This document shows positions 1-51,178 of a DNA stretch of 64,000 nucleotides, in pieces (within the stretch, counting starts at the first letter, position 1; every line of letters begins with the position of its first letter). The notes below the pieces were generated by a model. It ran no database searches, was not told where the DNA came from, and saw only the letters and a list, made by a program, of their open reading frames with translations. Position numbers and translations under genes: made by a program. The DNA comes from Leptasterias polaris (taxonomy: Eukaryota > Echinodermata > Asteroidea > Forcipulatida > Asteriidae), in contig JAZGTN010000002.1 in the NCBI GenBank assembly GCA_037783415.1, forward strand, positions 2,108,001 to 2,172,000, read 5' to 3'.

Positions 1-2107
1 CACAGACTAAATGTTGTCAATTTTTGAACCACGTGTAAATTTACAACTTTTCAACTTTTCAAGGAAGCAGTGCATTCAAGTATTTGAGCCGCTCAAACGG
101 TGAGTTTACAAAATGCTACATAGAATAATATGCAGATGATATTTAAATATAGCATTAGTATACGATGATAAAAATGCAAACCTTATCCATGTTATACAAA
201 ATGACATGCTAGAAATTTGTCTAACAGCACGAAAAAAATGTTTTCTGCATGGTTGCTTTATTTCATAAACCGATAAGTTTAAAATGTCACTGAATTTTAT
301 TTTCTCTCTTTTATTTTGCTTTTAAACACAAGGAGCGAACCAGAAAATACTAAACACAACATTGTTTGCTTGGTTTTTCTTGGCAAACTTTTGCTTGTAC
401 AACTTCCAACTTGTATTTTTATTGTTGAGGTTATAAGCTCAGCTTCCAAAATAAAGAAAACATGCAATGCCATTTTCATTCGGTAGAGTGGGAAAGCTAC
501 ATGCAGAAACTTTTATACAAGTAAAATTAACTTTCATAGACATGCATTGCTTAATGTGCAGTAAAACAAACTCTCACTGTAACATGCGCCATCTTGCTTT
601 AAGTGGTCAATATTTTGGTCTTCCCAGCTGCACGGTTTTGTGCGTTATAAATACATAGGCCCTTTTCGAAACAGCAGCTGCAGCTCAAGTTTAGGCTCTG
701 TCTAACTGTTTGAAGCCCACGTTTCCAACATAACTGACAGAGGGAAGAGACAGCCGCTAACAAACACAAAATACTTGTATACTTGCAAGAAGAAAGAGGA
801 AATGGCCACAAACACAAACCCTCGTACAGGTGTTTTCAGTTTTCTATTGCACGGGTTTCTTTTAAAGAAAAAGAAGAAATCAGTTGATCAGCTGAAAAGT
901 TGCAAGCCTGTAACTAAGCACCAGAATTTGGCTGAGCAGATAATGGTGACCAGTCAAAGTATTCCTTTATTAACATATCGCTTGTGGCTGGTTTCCTGTC
1001 CTTCTTTGCTTAGCATTATAAGGCTGTGTCCAATTTGGCTACGGTATGGATACAGCTGGATCACCGGGTCAACGTGCGCTGAAGCATAGTTTGCCCTTAG
1101 CAACAGCCATAGCCGTCCAGTCTAACACAGCCCATTTGAAATGCCAAGTGTTTTGTTTTGGCTTCAAAGCATAAAGAAAAGTTGCTCTGTTCAGACTGCA
1201 AGTTTTAAGGTGTGTGCCTTAAAGAGAGCCAATTAACGTGGTTCTTGTTTAAGCTTTTAATGATGCGTACTTTACCCCATTTCAATAAATGCAACCAAAT
1301 CGAGTCTGGGAGGGCAGTAGAGTCTAGTACCCTTTTTGGTTCAGTTAGAATCAGTGTGCAATATTTACTATTAGAGATCTGTGGGAAAAACATTTGTGGC
1401 AGAGTGATTAAAATCTGAAAAAGTGAGATTCATTGCTGACAAAAAGATCTGAAACTAGGAATATATATTTCAGGAGGTATGTTTCTACCAGTAAACCAAT
1501 GGATTTATTGATTTCATCAAGCTTCTGGGAACAGTACCTTTGTTTAAATCAAACGAAAATAACAGCTATGTGGTTTTTATTCACAAAGCTCGCAATCAAG
1601 GCTCTGAATTATCTCAAATTATTATGCCTCGATTAACGGCCATTTTAAATACAAGCAGAACAATCCAAAAACACCAATTGGTGCTGAGCAAGATGGCGCA
1701 TTTATAGTGAAAGTCTTTGTTGAGCATGCAATTCTACAGATGAGAATGTTAACATAAGTTTGTATTACCTCATGCAACTGAAACAAAACTAGACTGCAAC
1801 GACAAAACATGGGAGAAATAAAGACATTAAAAAGGGGGAGACTAAATGTTTGCACTTTCCCAATTTCTCAAACAATCTGTTCAACAACCTAATGATACAA
1901 CCCTCCAACTCCTCGTAACTTTTTTAAGCGAGTTGAGCAACCATTCAAAACCATTCAACTGCACAGGTTTTGTGTTGTGACACAGCTGTGCACAGAACCA
2001 AACTGTGTACATGTGTGTAATGATCCCTTATACCAACGTCACACGCAGCAACTGTCTGCAGCGCTCGCCGTTTTTGGAGTCAAATATTGCATGTAAATGC
2101 CAAGTAG

Positions 2108-2180
2108 CTAAATGCACACTACACTGTATAACACACAGGGACATTCACTCCCAAAATGGCGTCCCATGATGACGTCACGT
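2108..2180 (+). repeat. dispersed repeat with CAAAATGGCG and CRE
   Basis: ACACTACACTGTATAACACA then GGGACATTCACTCCCAAAATGG and TGATGACGTCACGTGA. A second copy at about 13790-13860 shares the first ~60 bases but has TGATGACTTCAT in place of the CRE. This shows a mobile unit distributing, and losing, a CRE/E-box site. Confidence 0.6.
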
Positions 2181-3825
2181 GATTTGGTCAATACCTGTTG
2201 CATTCACCACATGATAACACCATATTACAGAATGGCATAATTAACATTATCTAGCAATCAAAACCACAGTGAAGGGTGTTGAATGGGAACACAGGTAGGA
2301 GGGTTAGTGCAGTATTAAAGAGTCATAAACATTTCACTCTGGCCATTTTAAAAACTAGAGCCGTACGGCTTTGGCTCAGGCTACATCATCTGCATGTCTG
2401 AGGGGCTTCGTACTGAAAGCACATGTTTTCACAGCCAAAGCCCAAATCGAGGTTTTGAAAAGATAAGAGCTGGTATTTCAAACTCCAACCACCTCCCTGT
2501 ATTTGTTGCTAAAATTTATTACAATTAAAGATGTAGAGCAACAATCTGAAATTAATAAAGTGATGTTAACCCTGATGTGGCTAGAATGGATACCAGTCGA
2601 GTAGGTAATATTGAGTGCAGTAATACTGTTCGATTACCAGTTGACGTAATGAAGTCTGAATATTCATGATATAAATGACATCATAATGATATGCAAATAA
2701 TAAAAAAAAGGCAATGGGTTCCCATTTAATTATGTCGATACCAAGCGACTCTTTGTTGAAAATAGTTAATTGTCCTCAGAAAAAACAATGAGAAGTTTAC
2801 TGTTTTAAGTGTGTACATTCGTGATTTACCTTCTGCAGTACACAAGATTGTGCTGTTTATTAAATAAAGGTGAGGTGAAACTTTTCGTAACTTGGTCAAG
2901 TGTGGGGTTTGAATTTAGAATTGAGGAAAATACCACAAATTTCAATACCACAAATTTTTACACAAAACAATTCTCATCATTTAGGGAGATAACTAATGTA
3001 AATATTGGATGGACGGTGTCAATTATTTCAATTAATGGTGACGTATTAGTTGAATTGAGGATTATTAATTTTTTCAAAATGAGTTTAAAGTGCAACCCAT
3101 GCTGAGTTGGGGATTAGTGATAGTTCCCGGGTTAATTACTCAAAGATTAATGATATGGTAGTTGACATGGTGGCAAAAACTAATGCTTAGGTATGCATAC
3201 TCTCTTTGAATCAAGAGAAGGTACAGTAATGGTAATGTTGGTAAACCTCAACTACTGCTATGCTTATTCACTCTGAATGACATACAACATTGGTCTAGAG
3301 GATAATGATTACTGCATTCTTTGTTTCTATGAATCAAGATATGGTACAGCATTGTTAATATTAGCAAAACTTGTCATGATACGCTTAAAAATACTCAAGA
3401 ACCAAGTAGTAAACAAACATTCTGTCAAAAGTTTCTGCAAAAAGTTTGATTCATGAAAAACGTCAACAGGTATTTGCAACTGTTCTCATGCATCAAGTGT
3501 AAACATCTTGAAAGGAACATAGTACAAGACTAGCCAATGCTGCACCAGACTAGCCAATGCTGCACCAGATTATGAGGTGTTTGTGACAGGCTGACTTTAC
3601 ATCTAGTTTACTACATTATAACTCTCATAAAGAGGTATTTTGTTTATTGTTGTTTTGATACTTTCATAGTAGCGTATATTCGACGAAGAGGCAATAGGGG
3701 GGTGTGTTTCAACAACCAAATCCACAGATCTTCAAAATTGTTAATCTGCAATGACCGTTGTAAAATAAAGGCCACGATGACCACATAGTTTCCCAGCACC
3801 CAAGCCCATGATTCAATGAAGCCCG

Positions 3826-3904
3826 ACCTAACTACAGCCCCAAACCCTGTCTCTAAATATAGCCTGGGATACATTTATGTACAGGGTTGGGGCTACAGTT
3901 AGGT
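3826..3904. repeat. inverted repeat, 24-bp arms
   Basis: ACCTAACTACAGCCCCAAAC continuing CCTG is answered at 3882-3904 by CAGGGTTGGGGCTACAGTTA continuing GGT, with about 32 bp of loop. Probably a small palindromic MITE. Confidence 0.7.
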
Positions 3905-6900
3905 ACATGATATGGGTTACATTTTGGGCCAAGTAACATCTGGGAGTCGCAAAAACAGGGAGTGGATCTTGTTACAAAAGGTTAAGTTTCTACAATATTC
4001 CTTTCAGAACAAACATGCCTGTTGTCCAGTGATAAGGGTATTTTATGTAATGGCAGCCATCTTGTATTGTTTATTTTATTATTTTTATTTTTTATTTTGG
4101 GGGGGGGGGGGGGTTAAAGTTTGGCCAAGTCTGAACTAATGGCTTTCGGCAGTGGCTGTGACACCATTAACTCCTATTCTCCAATGTTGTCATAGCAACC
4201 AACAGCCATAGCCATAGCCGTAGCCGAAGTCACTCGATTCAGACACGACCTTAAATGCACATGGATCAGAATGAGGCCCTTGATGAAAATAGACTGATGC
4301 CTGCATCGTGATGCCAGATTCCCTATACATATTCAATATGCAGTTCAGGAACCATGTGTGGAGGCCTGAAACACGAACAGCAAATGACACATTTTGCCAA
4401 GATCTGTGGAACGGCACATCATATTAGTGGCTTAACAGACTTAGATTGTAGAATTAGGTGTAGAACTTCGTTTGATTGAATTTTAAAGTCTGTTTTTAAC
4501 GAACGCGAGTGTGAAATTAATTAATTTACTGATTGTTTATTGAGAGTCGGATGGGAAAAAAATCATATGGTTTAACGGTTGAAAACAAACCATCAAAAAT
4601 AATGAATTGAACAAAGTGTTCATTTCACATCTTGGATTATTATTATTATAAAATTTTTTTTAAACAACCAGTTTCAAATCTATGTCAATTGCGAAGCTTT
4701 TGCAGCATGCACAGAAAGCATAGCTTGGCCAGTGATAGATCTTGCTCCAATACTGGGAGCGTTGAGCATGTTTTAAGGGCCAAGATTTCTTTTGATTTGG
4801 TCTTTACAAGCAGTGAAAAAAGGGGGAATGAATGAAGTATGTATTTGTTTTGACAGTTTGTAGACATGATAAGTTGTGCAAGTTCTACTGGCTTGGCTCT
4901 CTTGTTGGGACATGATGTCCTTGTATAAAGGGGGGTAAAGTTAATTTGTTATACTGGACAAAATATGAACTGGACAATGTGGTTAGATAACAGGGTGTAG
5001 GTACTTAAAAACATACAACTATGTTTATTATCAATAAATTCACGATATGAACAACAAATGGCAAACAGTTAAATCAAATATTATCAAGCTGGGCATCATG
5101 GTTGATTGGGGTTAGAATCTGGAAAGGACTCCACTACTGACAAATGATCAAAAAAACAAAAACCCAACCATTTTTATGACTGCCTCAAACCGCAAGATGC
5201 TTTTGTTAATTCACTTCTTCATTCACTTTGGTTTGTTTTGTGGTATTAGACTATTATAGTTGCTTTTTAAATCACAAACGACATGTACCTCTCTAAAAGA
5301 AAACCTGAATGGAAACATTTACAATTAATCGTGTTAATCACAACTGCAAGAAAACAAACAAAACAAATACTAAAAAGATACCGTAATTCATAATAAATAA
5401 CAATCACCAATAAGTAGTTCTTTGAGAAGAATTCATTCGTACTTATGATACACATATATTAAATTAAAATCTCCAAATATGATATATATTTCGTGTTTGC
5501 TTCCCCTCTCAAATCTTCAGGGGAAGAAACATGCAAGCTAAGAAGATTTCTACCATTTTATTTCAAAGGCAAGGGCAGTTCATCATATTTGACCTAATCC
5601 GAACCAACCTTTGACTGTCTATAAACATGAAGGATTCGTTTACCACAAAAATTGAAAGTGTCAACACTATTGAAAAAAAAGGCATCACCTTTACTACGGA
5701 CTTTGGGATCTTATACCAGAAAATAACAAATCTAAAATACCGTTAGAAATGTAAAGTGCATAGAAACTGTTTTTGCTACACTTTGGTGAATGAATGGAAA
5801 GGGGGAGTAGGGGTAGGGGGAGGTTAATATTCAAACTTTTCGTTTCTTATGAGGAATGTTTACATTTTCACATAACTATTATCCTGTCACTACTACATAT
5901 AGGATATATGGAACGAGTTGGTCCTAATTTATGGAATAGCTTGAGAATGACTTTGGCTCTTATCTACAAACTGTGGATCCAAGGTCTTCACTTCATTGCT
6001 AATATTTTGTCCCTTGCGGCATTTTTTGTCCATCTAGTATGCCTGCCAATTTTGAAATACTCTGATTTCCTCATCCTTTTGTAAGCCTTAAGGGGAAATG
6101 CTACACTTCTACCTAAATATACATGTAAGTAATGCTTGGTGGTTTTTTGTCTTTTTGTCTTTTATGTTACTTTTGAGAAAGAGCAGGGTAAACTTCCAGA
6201 GGATTAAGACCTTACATTCAACAATTGTCTTCGGAATTTTATCCACGGTTTAACAGCCCCCCCAACCCAAATGACAACTAAATCTAAGTTGATATGACTT
6301 CTAAGTTCACATGATCTACAGAAAACAAAGATGTGTCTACTACTAGTCACCGATCCAAGCTACTGGGCCTTGATCGAGTAACTGTTAGCTACAACTACTA
6401 CAAACGTAAAAAAGAAATGCAGTGTAAGAAGGTCTCTTTCGTGCACTGTAAAGAATGACTGTGAAATGGAGGGATACCAGGCAGCGTGAATGACAGAGCA
6501 ATTTTCATGACTTTTTTGTCTTCAAACAATGTTCCAGGAAAGATGGAAACACAAAATTGTTGTAAAAAGCATTCATTATTAAAAGTACCATGCTCAACTT
6601 GATGAGAGGAAGGAAAGATATTATCAGCCAGTTTAGATAAACTACAGGTTTTTGAATCAGCAAGATTTTGCATTCTTTTGCTGGGAAATTTTATTAATTT
6701 TTTATATATATATATATATTAAACAAAATTGCATTCACAAAGTCTTGTACTCTGCCTTATTACAGTCACAATGATATGACAACGTGATTAGGTGCTCTGT
6801 CTACTGGGTGAGAAGTGGCCACTTCCGTTGTCAGTCTCCCAAAATTAGATGGGGAAAATTAGATGGGGAAAAAAAGAACCAAAAAACAAAAACACCTCCA

Positions 6901-7466
6901 TGCAGAGAGACTCAAAAATCATAACTTAAGCGAGCATCAGTGCACACCAAATGAGTCAGGTTTTTTAGCCTCAGCTGGGTAAGATTATTATTGCAGTGTG
7001 ACTTCAACAGAGGGCGCTATGACCACCAGTAAACCAGATGCTTTTTAACCAAATCATACAAGCAGTACGGAAGGGGATCAAAAACATTCAAGAGCCTTTA
7101 TTTTGTTTCTTTTCTTGGTGCATGTATTGAGTGAAGCATAAGAACTACCCTAAAATTCATGGCAGAAATTACACACATGTAAATTTTGTACCAAAAAATG
7201 CAGGATTGCTCTAGAATTTATTTTGCTGAGTATTGTTAATTCTTTGTGATTAGCAAAAGCCCCGACAGTGTTCATCAAGCCACAATAAGAGCCTCACCCA
7301 CAAACATGCACGCACCCATGGAAAAAACAAAGTACAAAGTGATGTGAGTAAGAAGGCAGCGGCAGAGACCAATGAGGGGACACAAAAATAATAACAATTG
7401 GAGGAAAAAATTAAAATAACAATTGTAATAAAAAAACTAGTGTGAGATTTAATGCAAAAACAGCAT

Positions 7467-45749
<38,283 letters not shown>

Positions 45750-46117
45750 CTAACAATGTTAAACTGCTCGGTATATCTTGAAAATCAAAAATCACAATCA
45801 TAATATCTTCAAAAAATTTTGCCAATCAGGAAAGCGTCCTCACATCTTTGAAATATTAACAATGACAGCTCCGATGATCAAGAACAAATTAACACAAATT
45901 TGTTTCTAGTCTTTTTTTTAATAAAACATTTACACAAAAAGCCAAACCTTACAGTTGCCATGGCAGCCAATTATTGGATTCTTATTACAACCTTCACTCA
46001 GAGTAAACATTTGAGTTTACTTATAATTTATGTATTTTAAGAAAATAGAATTACATGTAGCTGTTGCAAACTGCTTACCAACCACAAGGACCTGTAGTAT
46101 AAATGCCCCAAAAAATA

Positions 46118-46175
46118 GTTGGCGGCCTGACGTTTCGACCCTAGCAGAGTCTTTCTCGAAGGCTTTATGTATTTT
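46118..46175 (-). other. degenerate hammerhead-like motif of a retroelement end
   Basis: On the minus strand GACTCTGCTAGGGTCGAAAC followed by GTCAGGCC resembles the short hammerhead ribozymes at Penelope-like element ends (CTGATGA...GAAAC), with CTGCTAG in place of CTGATGA, so it should be inactive. A second, weaker relic GGCCGAAACGTCAG is on the minus strand near 29463-29482. This is motif resemblance only. Confidence 0.3.
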
Positions 46176-47097
46176 GTTATATAACTATTATTTATCATTA
46201 TTATTTATTTACTTTTTGGGGGGGGGGGGGGGGGGGTTGAGGGATAGAGCTAAGGCAGTTTAAGAATGTGTACAGATCTGTACAGTATCTTGGCTTTAGA
46301 AGAACAATTACTAGAAAAAACAAACCAAGTAGGAAATAATGGAAAATGATATAACAAATACGCTACTGGTTTATTTAGGAATATTTTACTGCAGTCAAAG
46401 ATAAAAATTTCAAATGTATCCCCAAAACAAATAAAGGAACTTATGGTATTTAAACAATTGGTCACTGGAATTTTATTTGTGACTGGTTGAAATAGCGAGA
46501 TCTATGAAATTTATAGAAAAATTATTGTTTATTATTTTTATTTATTTAAATTCAAAACCTACAAATTTTGCAATTATTACTTCTTTTAAATTCCAAACCA
46601 CATAACTTTCTGGAGATTTTTTTTTATTATTTCCATCCACTTGCTTTTAATCCCAGAAAATATCATCGGTCAACGACAGTTTGCGGGTAAACAACTTGCC
46701 ATTTCATACTTCAAAGGTCCCAACACAAAACCGGCTGTTTCAAAACTAAAAATACAGGCATCGTCCAAGGAATGAAAGGGCAGATATTAAACACCAACAG
46801 TGGTGTGAGATACAGTAAGGGTTAATTATATTGCCAACCTATGACATTTCAAAGAAAGGCGTTTATATTAAGCTCTTACAGATGTGTAATCAGTACTGAT
46901 GCTTGTCTACGTATTTGAAGGTTGATTTGGTCCTTAATATTCACCATAGTTTGCCATCTTCAGCTTTCATCATCAAAGGCGTATGACCCAGGGGGGCAAC
47001 TGCCCTACCAAATTCAGGCAAAAGGGAAAATTTGGGCAAAGCAAGATGCAAAACAGACATTTTAATGGTGCTTATGTTTTATCTGTAAGATTTCGGG

Positions 47098-47304
47098 CAA
47101 ATCAACCCCCCCTGCCTCCCAAGAAAACTTCGCTCCCCGTACAATCTCGACTTGCCAGTTCATCGGCATTGACAAAGTCATACGGCCAGCATGTTTTCTC
47201 TAGGTCTTCTCTCACTCTTTGGAACACACTCCCCAAAAACATCAAGGATGCACAAACTCTGTTTAAAATGCCTTCTCAAAACCCATTTGTTAGATTCTGA
47301 CTAA
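47098..47304 (+). pseudogene. frameshifted 3' end of a non-LTR retrotransposon ORF
   Basis: The translated frame contains ALTKSYGQHVFSRSSLTLWN then TLPKNIKDAQTLFK, the pattern (YG...FS...LWN.LP..I......FK) seen at the C-terminus of many CR1/L2/jockey-like reverse transcriptases. After LFK a one-base shift is needed to continue CLLKTHLLDSD and stop at 47302-47304. The following TGTACAGCGCATTGGGACAT fits the usual 3' tail. No other part of the element is present. It is a 5'-truncated, dead copy. Confidence 0.75.
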
Positions 47305-47927
47305 ATTTTTGTTTGTACTGTATTGATTTTGTACAGCGCATTGGGACATAATGTGCTTTATTCAAAATGGTTTGTTATTTTTTTATTAATTTCTGAGATT
47401 AAAACTAATTGTTTTACCCATTTCTCAAAAACTACAGCCTTTCAGGCAAGTGAAGTTTTCCATAATACAAGATTTAAATCTGACTCATTTACATGTATTT
47501 TCAATCTTACCATTTACAAATCATAATTTATCACACCCTTTAACTAATGTATGCTACTACAGCTGTTAGGACCCAGTGTGTGAACACCCATCAGGTTAGA
47601 CCCAGTGTGTGAACACCCATCAGGTTATGTGGTGTTCACTGACATGTACATTAGATAACCTGAGCTTATGTGAATTTTTTCACAGCCCAATCCTATTATT
47701 TGTCTGACCTACTTTAAACAAGACGCTACAAATGCTACAAATGCCACAAAACCAGACCTATCTACTCTCAAAATCTGCTATCTGAAGTACTACAGGTACA
47801 TGTAACCTTCCGATGAATAATCAGTGAAGGATAGAAATGTTATCGGGTTTTACCAAAAAAAACAAGTGATCTGATGGACAGTTTTATTCACTCGTATGTA
47901 TATCTACTGGGGTGAGAGTCACTGACA

Positions 47928-48126
47928 CCCCTATGTTCCCACACCCCTATGTTTCGACACCCCTATGTTTCGACATCCCTAAGTTTCGACATCCCTAAGT
48001 TTCGACATCCCTAAGTTTCGACATCCCTAAGTTTCGACATCCCTAAGTTTCGACATCCCTAAGTTCCGACATCCCTATGTTCCGACATCCCTATGTTCCG
48101 ACTACCCTATGTTCCGACACCCCTAG
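47928..48126. repeat. 16-bp minisatellite CATCCCTAAGTTTCGA
   Basis: About 13 units of 16 bp. The middle units are identical (CATCCCTAAGTTTCGA); the outer ones drift to CACCCCTATGTTTCGA and CATCCCTATGTTCCGA. Just beyond, TTCGGAACATAGGG (48179-48192) is an inverted partial unit. Confidence 0.93.
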
Positions 48127-48138
48127 TGTGTTTTCCGC

Positions 48139-48156
48139 AACCCTAACCCTAACCCT
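48139..48156 (-). repeat. interstitial telomere-like (AACCCT)3
   Basis: Three exact AACCCT hexamers, the complement of the animal telomere repeat AGGGTT, lie directly after the 16-bp minisatellite. The minisatellite units also contain CCCTA words, so the tract could have arisen from them and need not be a true telomere remnant. Confidence 0.8.
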
Positions 48157-50084
48157 AGCGTATAATTCACCAGTGGTTTCGGAACATAGGGTTGTCGGTA
48201 CATGAAGAGCAGTCACCCCCCCCCCCAAAAAAAATCAGAAATTGGGTGCCAATGGCGGGTTGAAGTCGTGGCGTTTTTCTTTTTTTGTTCACCCCTGGAG
48301 TTAATAGATTCAAGGAAGCTTTTAGAACAAGTCTCCTAAGAGCTAGAAAAGTACATCATAGACCACCATTTCTTCTTTACAAAGAAAACAACAGATACTT
48401 TTGAACAGATCAGCCTGATATGCTACCTTGTGCATTAGGAAGTATCCTGGGATTACCCTTCCAGGTGTCAAGTAACAAATATAAAAACTTAGGAACAGTT
48501 GTCTGAGCACTGTGTGAACGCAACTTAAAGTTGTTCCACCATGCATTTCTTCATTAACAAATTTTACAGTTGTCTGAAGAAGAAAATTCTTGTGAAAAAG
48601 GCAAAATTCACTTCGGTATTTCATATACATCCACATTGATTCACCATTATTTCGAGTAATTATTCCTTTATCAAAAGGCTGTCAGGTTTCAGCATAGAGT
48701 TCATGCAAATGTGAGTGCAACTTCAATTGATGAATGACTCTACAATCTGCAGAATGTTTTACCCAACTGTTAAAACATTTACAATTGGCAGCTATTTGTG
48801 TGGAATCCAGATTTGTATTACAGGGAATGTATACCTTTGGTTTTTGGAAGCATTCGATTGTTTTAATCCTTTGTAAATGTTGATATATACAATAAAACTA
48901 AATTGTGAAAATTTCATTTCAAAGGCTGTAGCATTTTTGAGATATCGCAGAAAATCGGGAGCGGTTATGTCAAGTTTCCACACAAGAATAATCCGTAATT
49001 GGAATACACAATATGAGAAACGTATCTGACAGTAACGTTTTTCAGATTCAAATTTTGGGGGATAAACACAGATATCTTTTTCCATAACCGCATTACTTCA
49101 AAATGGAATGTTTCTCAAAGTGCTTTACTATAGAAAGCGACTGAACCTCTAACCACTAAGTTTTTATTGCCATTAATTTTAAGAGTGATTACCAAACCTT
49201 CCCTTTAATGATGAATTTATCCACAGCATAAGATTGACATTTGCAGAAGGTTTACCCAACTATTTCATTCACAGCCATCTGCTTAGTTACAAAGAAATCA
49301 TGCAAATGCGAGTTCATACAAATAACATTTTGTGTGTACATATGTGCAAACACCAGCTTCATGAAAGTTCAATAACCCTAATAACTTTTCTCATTGCAGG
49401 TTGTTGGCGTCAGCTTGATCCGTGTGCTCAGCGTCTTCACAGCAATTAGTCAAAGAATCTTGCTGCAAACTCAAATTTACTTTCAACTGTGTTCATCGCA
49501 TGAGAGTATTGCTCACTGACCTTCTTCAAACAGACCTACCGCTAATTTATAATCATGCACTGACTACGGAGACATCCAACTCTTTTAATTTGCGGTTTTT
49601 AATTAAAAGATTATTACACATCCACAAAAGAGTAGATGTGTAGAAGCAGTTTGGAGCACTTGCAAGTCTTGAAGTGAACAGCCAACAACAGGTAGTTGTC
49701 AGGACCCAATTTATCATTAAATTAAACAAACAAATTACGCTTATGAGATAATAAATCCACACTTAACCTTAAGCTGTTTCACAGGCTAGCAAGTAATTTG
49801 TGATTGTGAGTGTGCACACTTCTCGCTACTAGTAGGCAGGTCACTTGTGCACACACAATATTCAGCTGACCGACCGCGACCGGGAAATGTGCACACACAA
49901 ACCATGTGAGGGTGAAAATCTGGGTCTCCGTATGAAAATAGAAAAAGCGTTTAAAAAATAACTGTTCATTGAACATACAAATAAAGTCGACAGATGAAAT
50001 CTTTGAAGTGTTACCTATGATATCTGTTTTTCATGTGTGAAATGGGAGCAATAATAAGGTTTTTATCGCGATTTTAAAATACCC

Positions 50085-50284
50085 CTTTTGTCGGCCGCGC
50101 GGCAACATTTCCACAGCGCGGTGCGCTGCGTGGTACACAGAAAAGATCGAAAACCAAAAACACCCCTATTCATTGCAAAGAATGGTAGAGTCCGGGGGTT
50201 ACACGTCACCAACCGTAGCAACAGAGCTATTTTTAGACTGGTGAACTCCAATACAACACTGCTGTGCGATCGAATTTTTCCAAA
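50085..50284 (+). promoter_or_regulatory. CpG-rich putative promoter of the small nested gene
   Basis: GC content and CpG frequency rise sharply against the AT-rich surroundings (CGGCCGCGCGGCAACA, CAGCGCGGTGCGCTGCGTGG). No TATA box at a fixed distance was seen. CAAAATGGCGTCC, a YY1-like word common near animal transcription starts, overlaps the ATG at 50285. Confidence 0.55.
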
Positions 50285-50315
50285 ATGGCGTCCAGAAGTG
50301 GCAAACGACGGATGG
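50285..50315 (+). CDS. small nested gene, exon 1 (MASRSGKRRM)
   Basis: ATG in the context CCAAAATGGCG begins MASRSGKRRM plus one base, then donor GTAAGC at 50316. The three exons join in frame to a 90-codon protein ending at TGA 51306. I do not recognise the family. The gene lies on the strand opposite SERCA, inside the SERCA intron upstream of exon w1. The start is basic (RSGKRR), the middle acidic and helical-looking. Phase-correct joins at both introns and the CpG-rich upstream region support a real gene; expression is unproven. Confidence 0.72.
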
Positions 50316-50486
50316 GTAAGCTAGCTAATAATTATACTAGAAATACGATGATTATAAATAATCCGATACTACCACATACAAATAGACAATCTAAGCTTCA
50401 TTTTGATGTATATAACGATTCATTTATGTAAGTGTAACCGTTCGAAACTTTGTGCTGAAACTTTGAAAAATTATGTGTCGTTTCAG

Positions 50487-50600
50487 AAACCGCGACGCCG
50501 CCGGAGCTACACGATCCGCTCTTCACGTCCGAGGTTGAACAGCTTTCTGGTTGGAGCGCAGTGGAATTGGACGAATTGCTAACAGAATATCGTGTTCCAG
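50487..50600 (+). CDS. small nested gene, exon 2
   Basis: Acceptor TGTCGTTTCAG, donor GTAAAT. Encodes ETATPPELHDPLFTSEVEQL then SGWSAVELDELLTEYRVP plus one base of Gly. GWSAVELDELLTEYRV looks like an amphipathic helix-turn; a distant SAP-like fold is conceivable but the match is weak. It is GC-rich compared with its introns, as expected for coding sequence. Confidence 0.72.
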
Positions 50601-51178
50601 GTAAATTTTTATGTCCCTATGTAATTTCTATTATAACATTTTGTAATAATACGAGAAAGAAACAGCAGTTTGTGCATGTTTTGAATACAAAATATAGAAA
50701 GTAAGTTGAAAGTGGCCTGAAACTAACGAAATACGGGGGGGGGAGTAAACGCAACACAACTGGTCACATGATACGTTTATGACTACATTGACCAATCGGG
50801 GAAGCTGGCAGGGCAATTTTGGCTGTTCTATTTTGTGGAAGGACTCCGTCTGTATTTAAGATTAATTTTTCCAGAAAATTTCGAATTCCGTTTTCTGAAG
50901 CATGAACGGATGACATATATTTATTGACAATGAGCTGTACTCATTTACCTTGTCAAAATATAATTTATATACCTGTTGGAGTTAAATTATATAATAAATG
51001 TATTTCAAAAATGACCTGGAGGCCTCTTGGCCTGTGCTTGATTATAAAAAGTTTTTAATTTATTTATGTTGTTATTTCCATTTTGTGATTGTTTAAAAAG
51101 AAATTGTTTCCAAAAGTGGAAATATTAACAAAATCACTTGGTTACTTTAATTGATTTTCTCTTTTATTTGTTTTACAG

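Larger units (their letters stand above)
1..7466. other. 3' flank and presumed 3' UTR of SERCA, repeat-rich
   Basis: No exon was recognised here. The stretch begins directly after the SERCA stop codon (minus strand), so part of it must be 3' UTR, but the end of the transcript cannot be fixed. The first AATAAA word on the minus strand after the stop is the complement of 7217-7222. The open frames here are short, have no family resemblance and overlap repeats. Repeats seen: a copy of the GTGTCCAATTTGGCTAC inverted-repeat family around 1022-1130, a CRE-bearing repeat near 2108-2175, a 22-bp tandem duplication near 3529-3570, an inverted repeat at 3826-3904, a G run at about 4098-4113 and an AT dinucleotide run near 6704-6719. 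Confidence 0.6.

Noticed and set aside
46983..47300. 105-codon open frame as a gene
   Set aside because: Its second half is a LINE C-terminus that then needs a frameshift, and no other domain is present.
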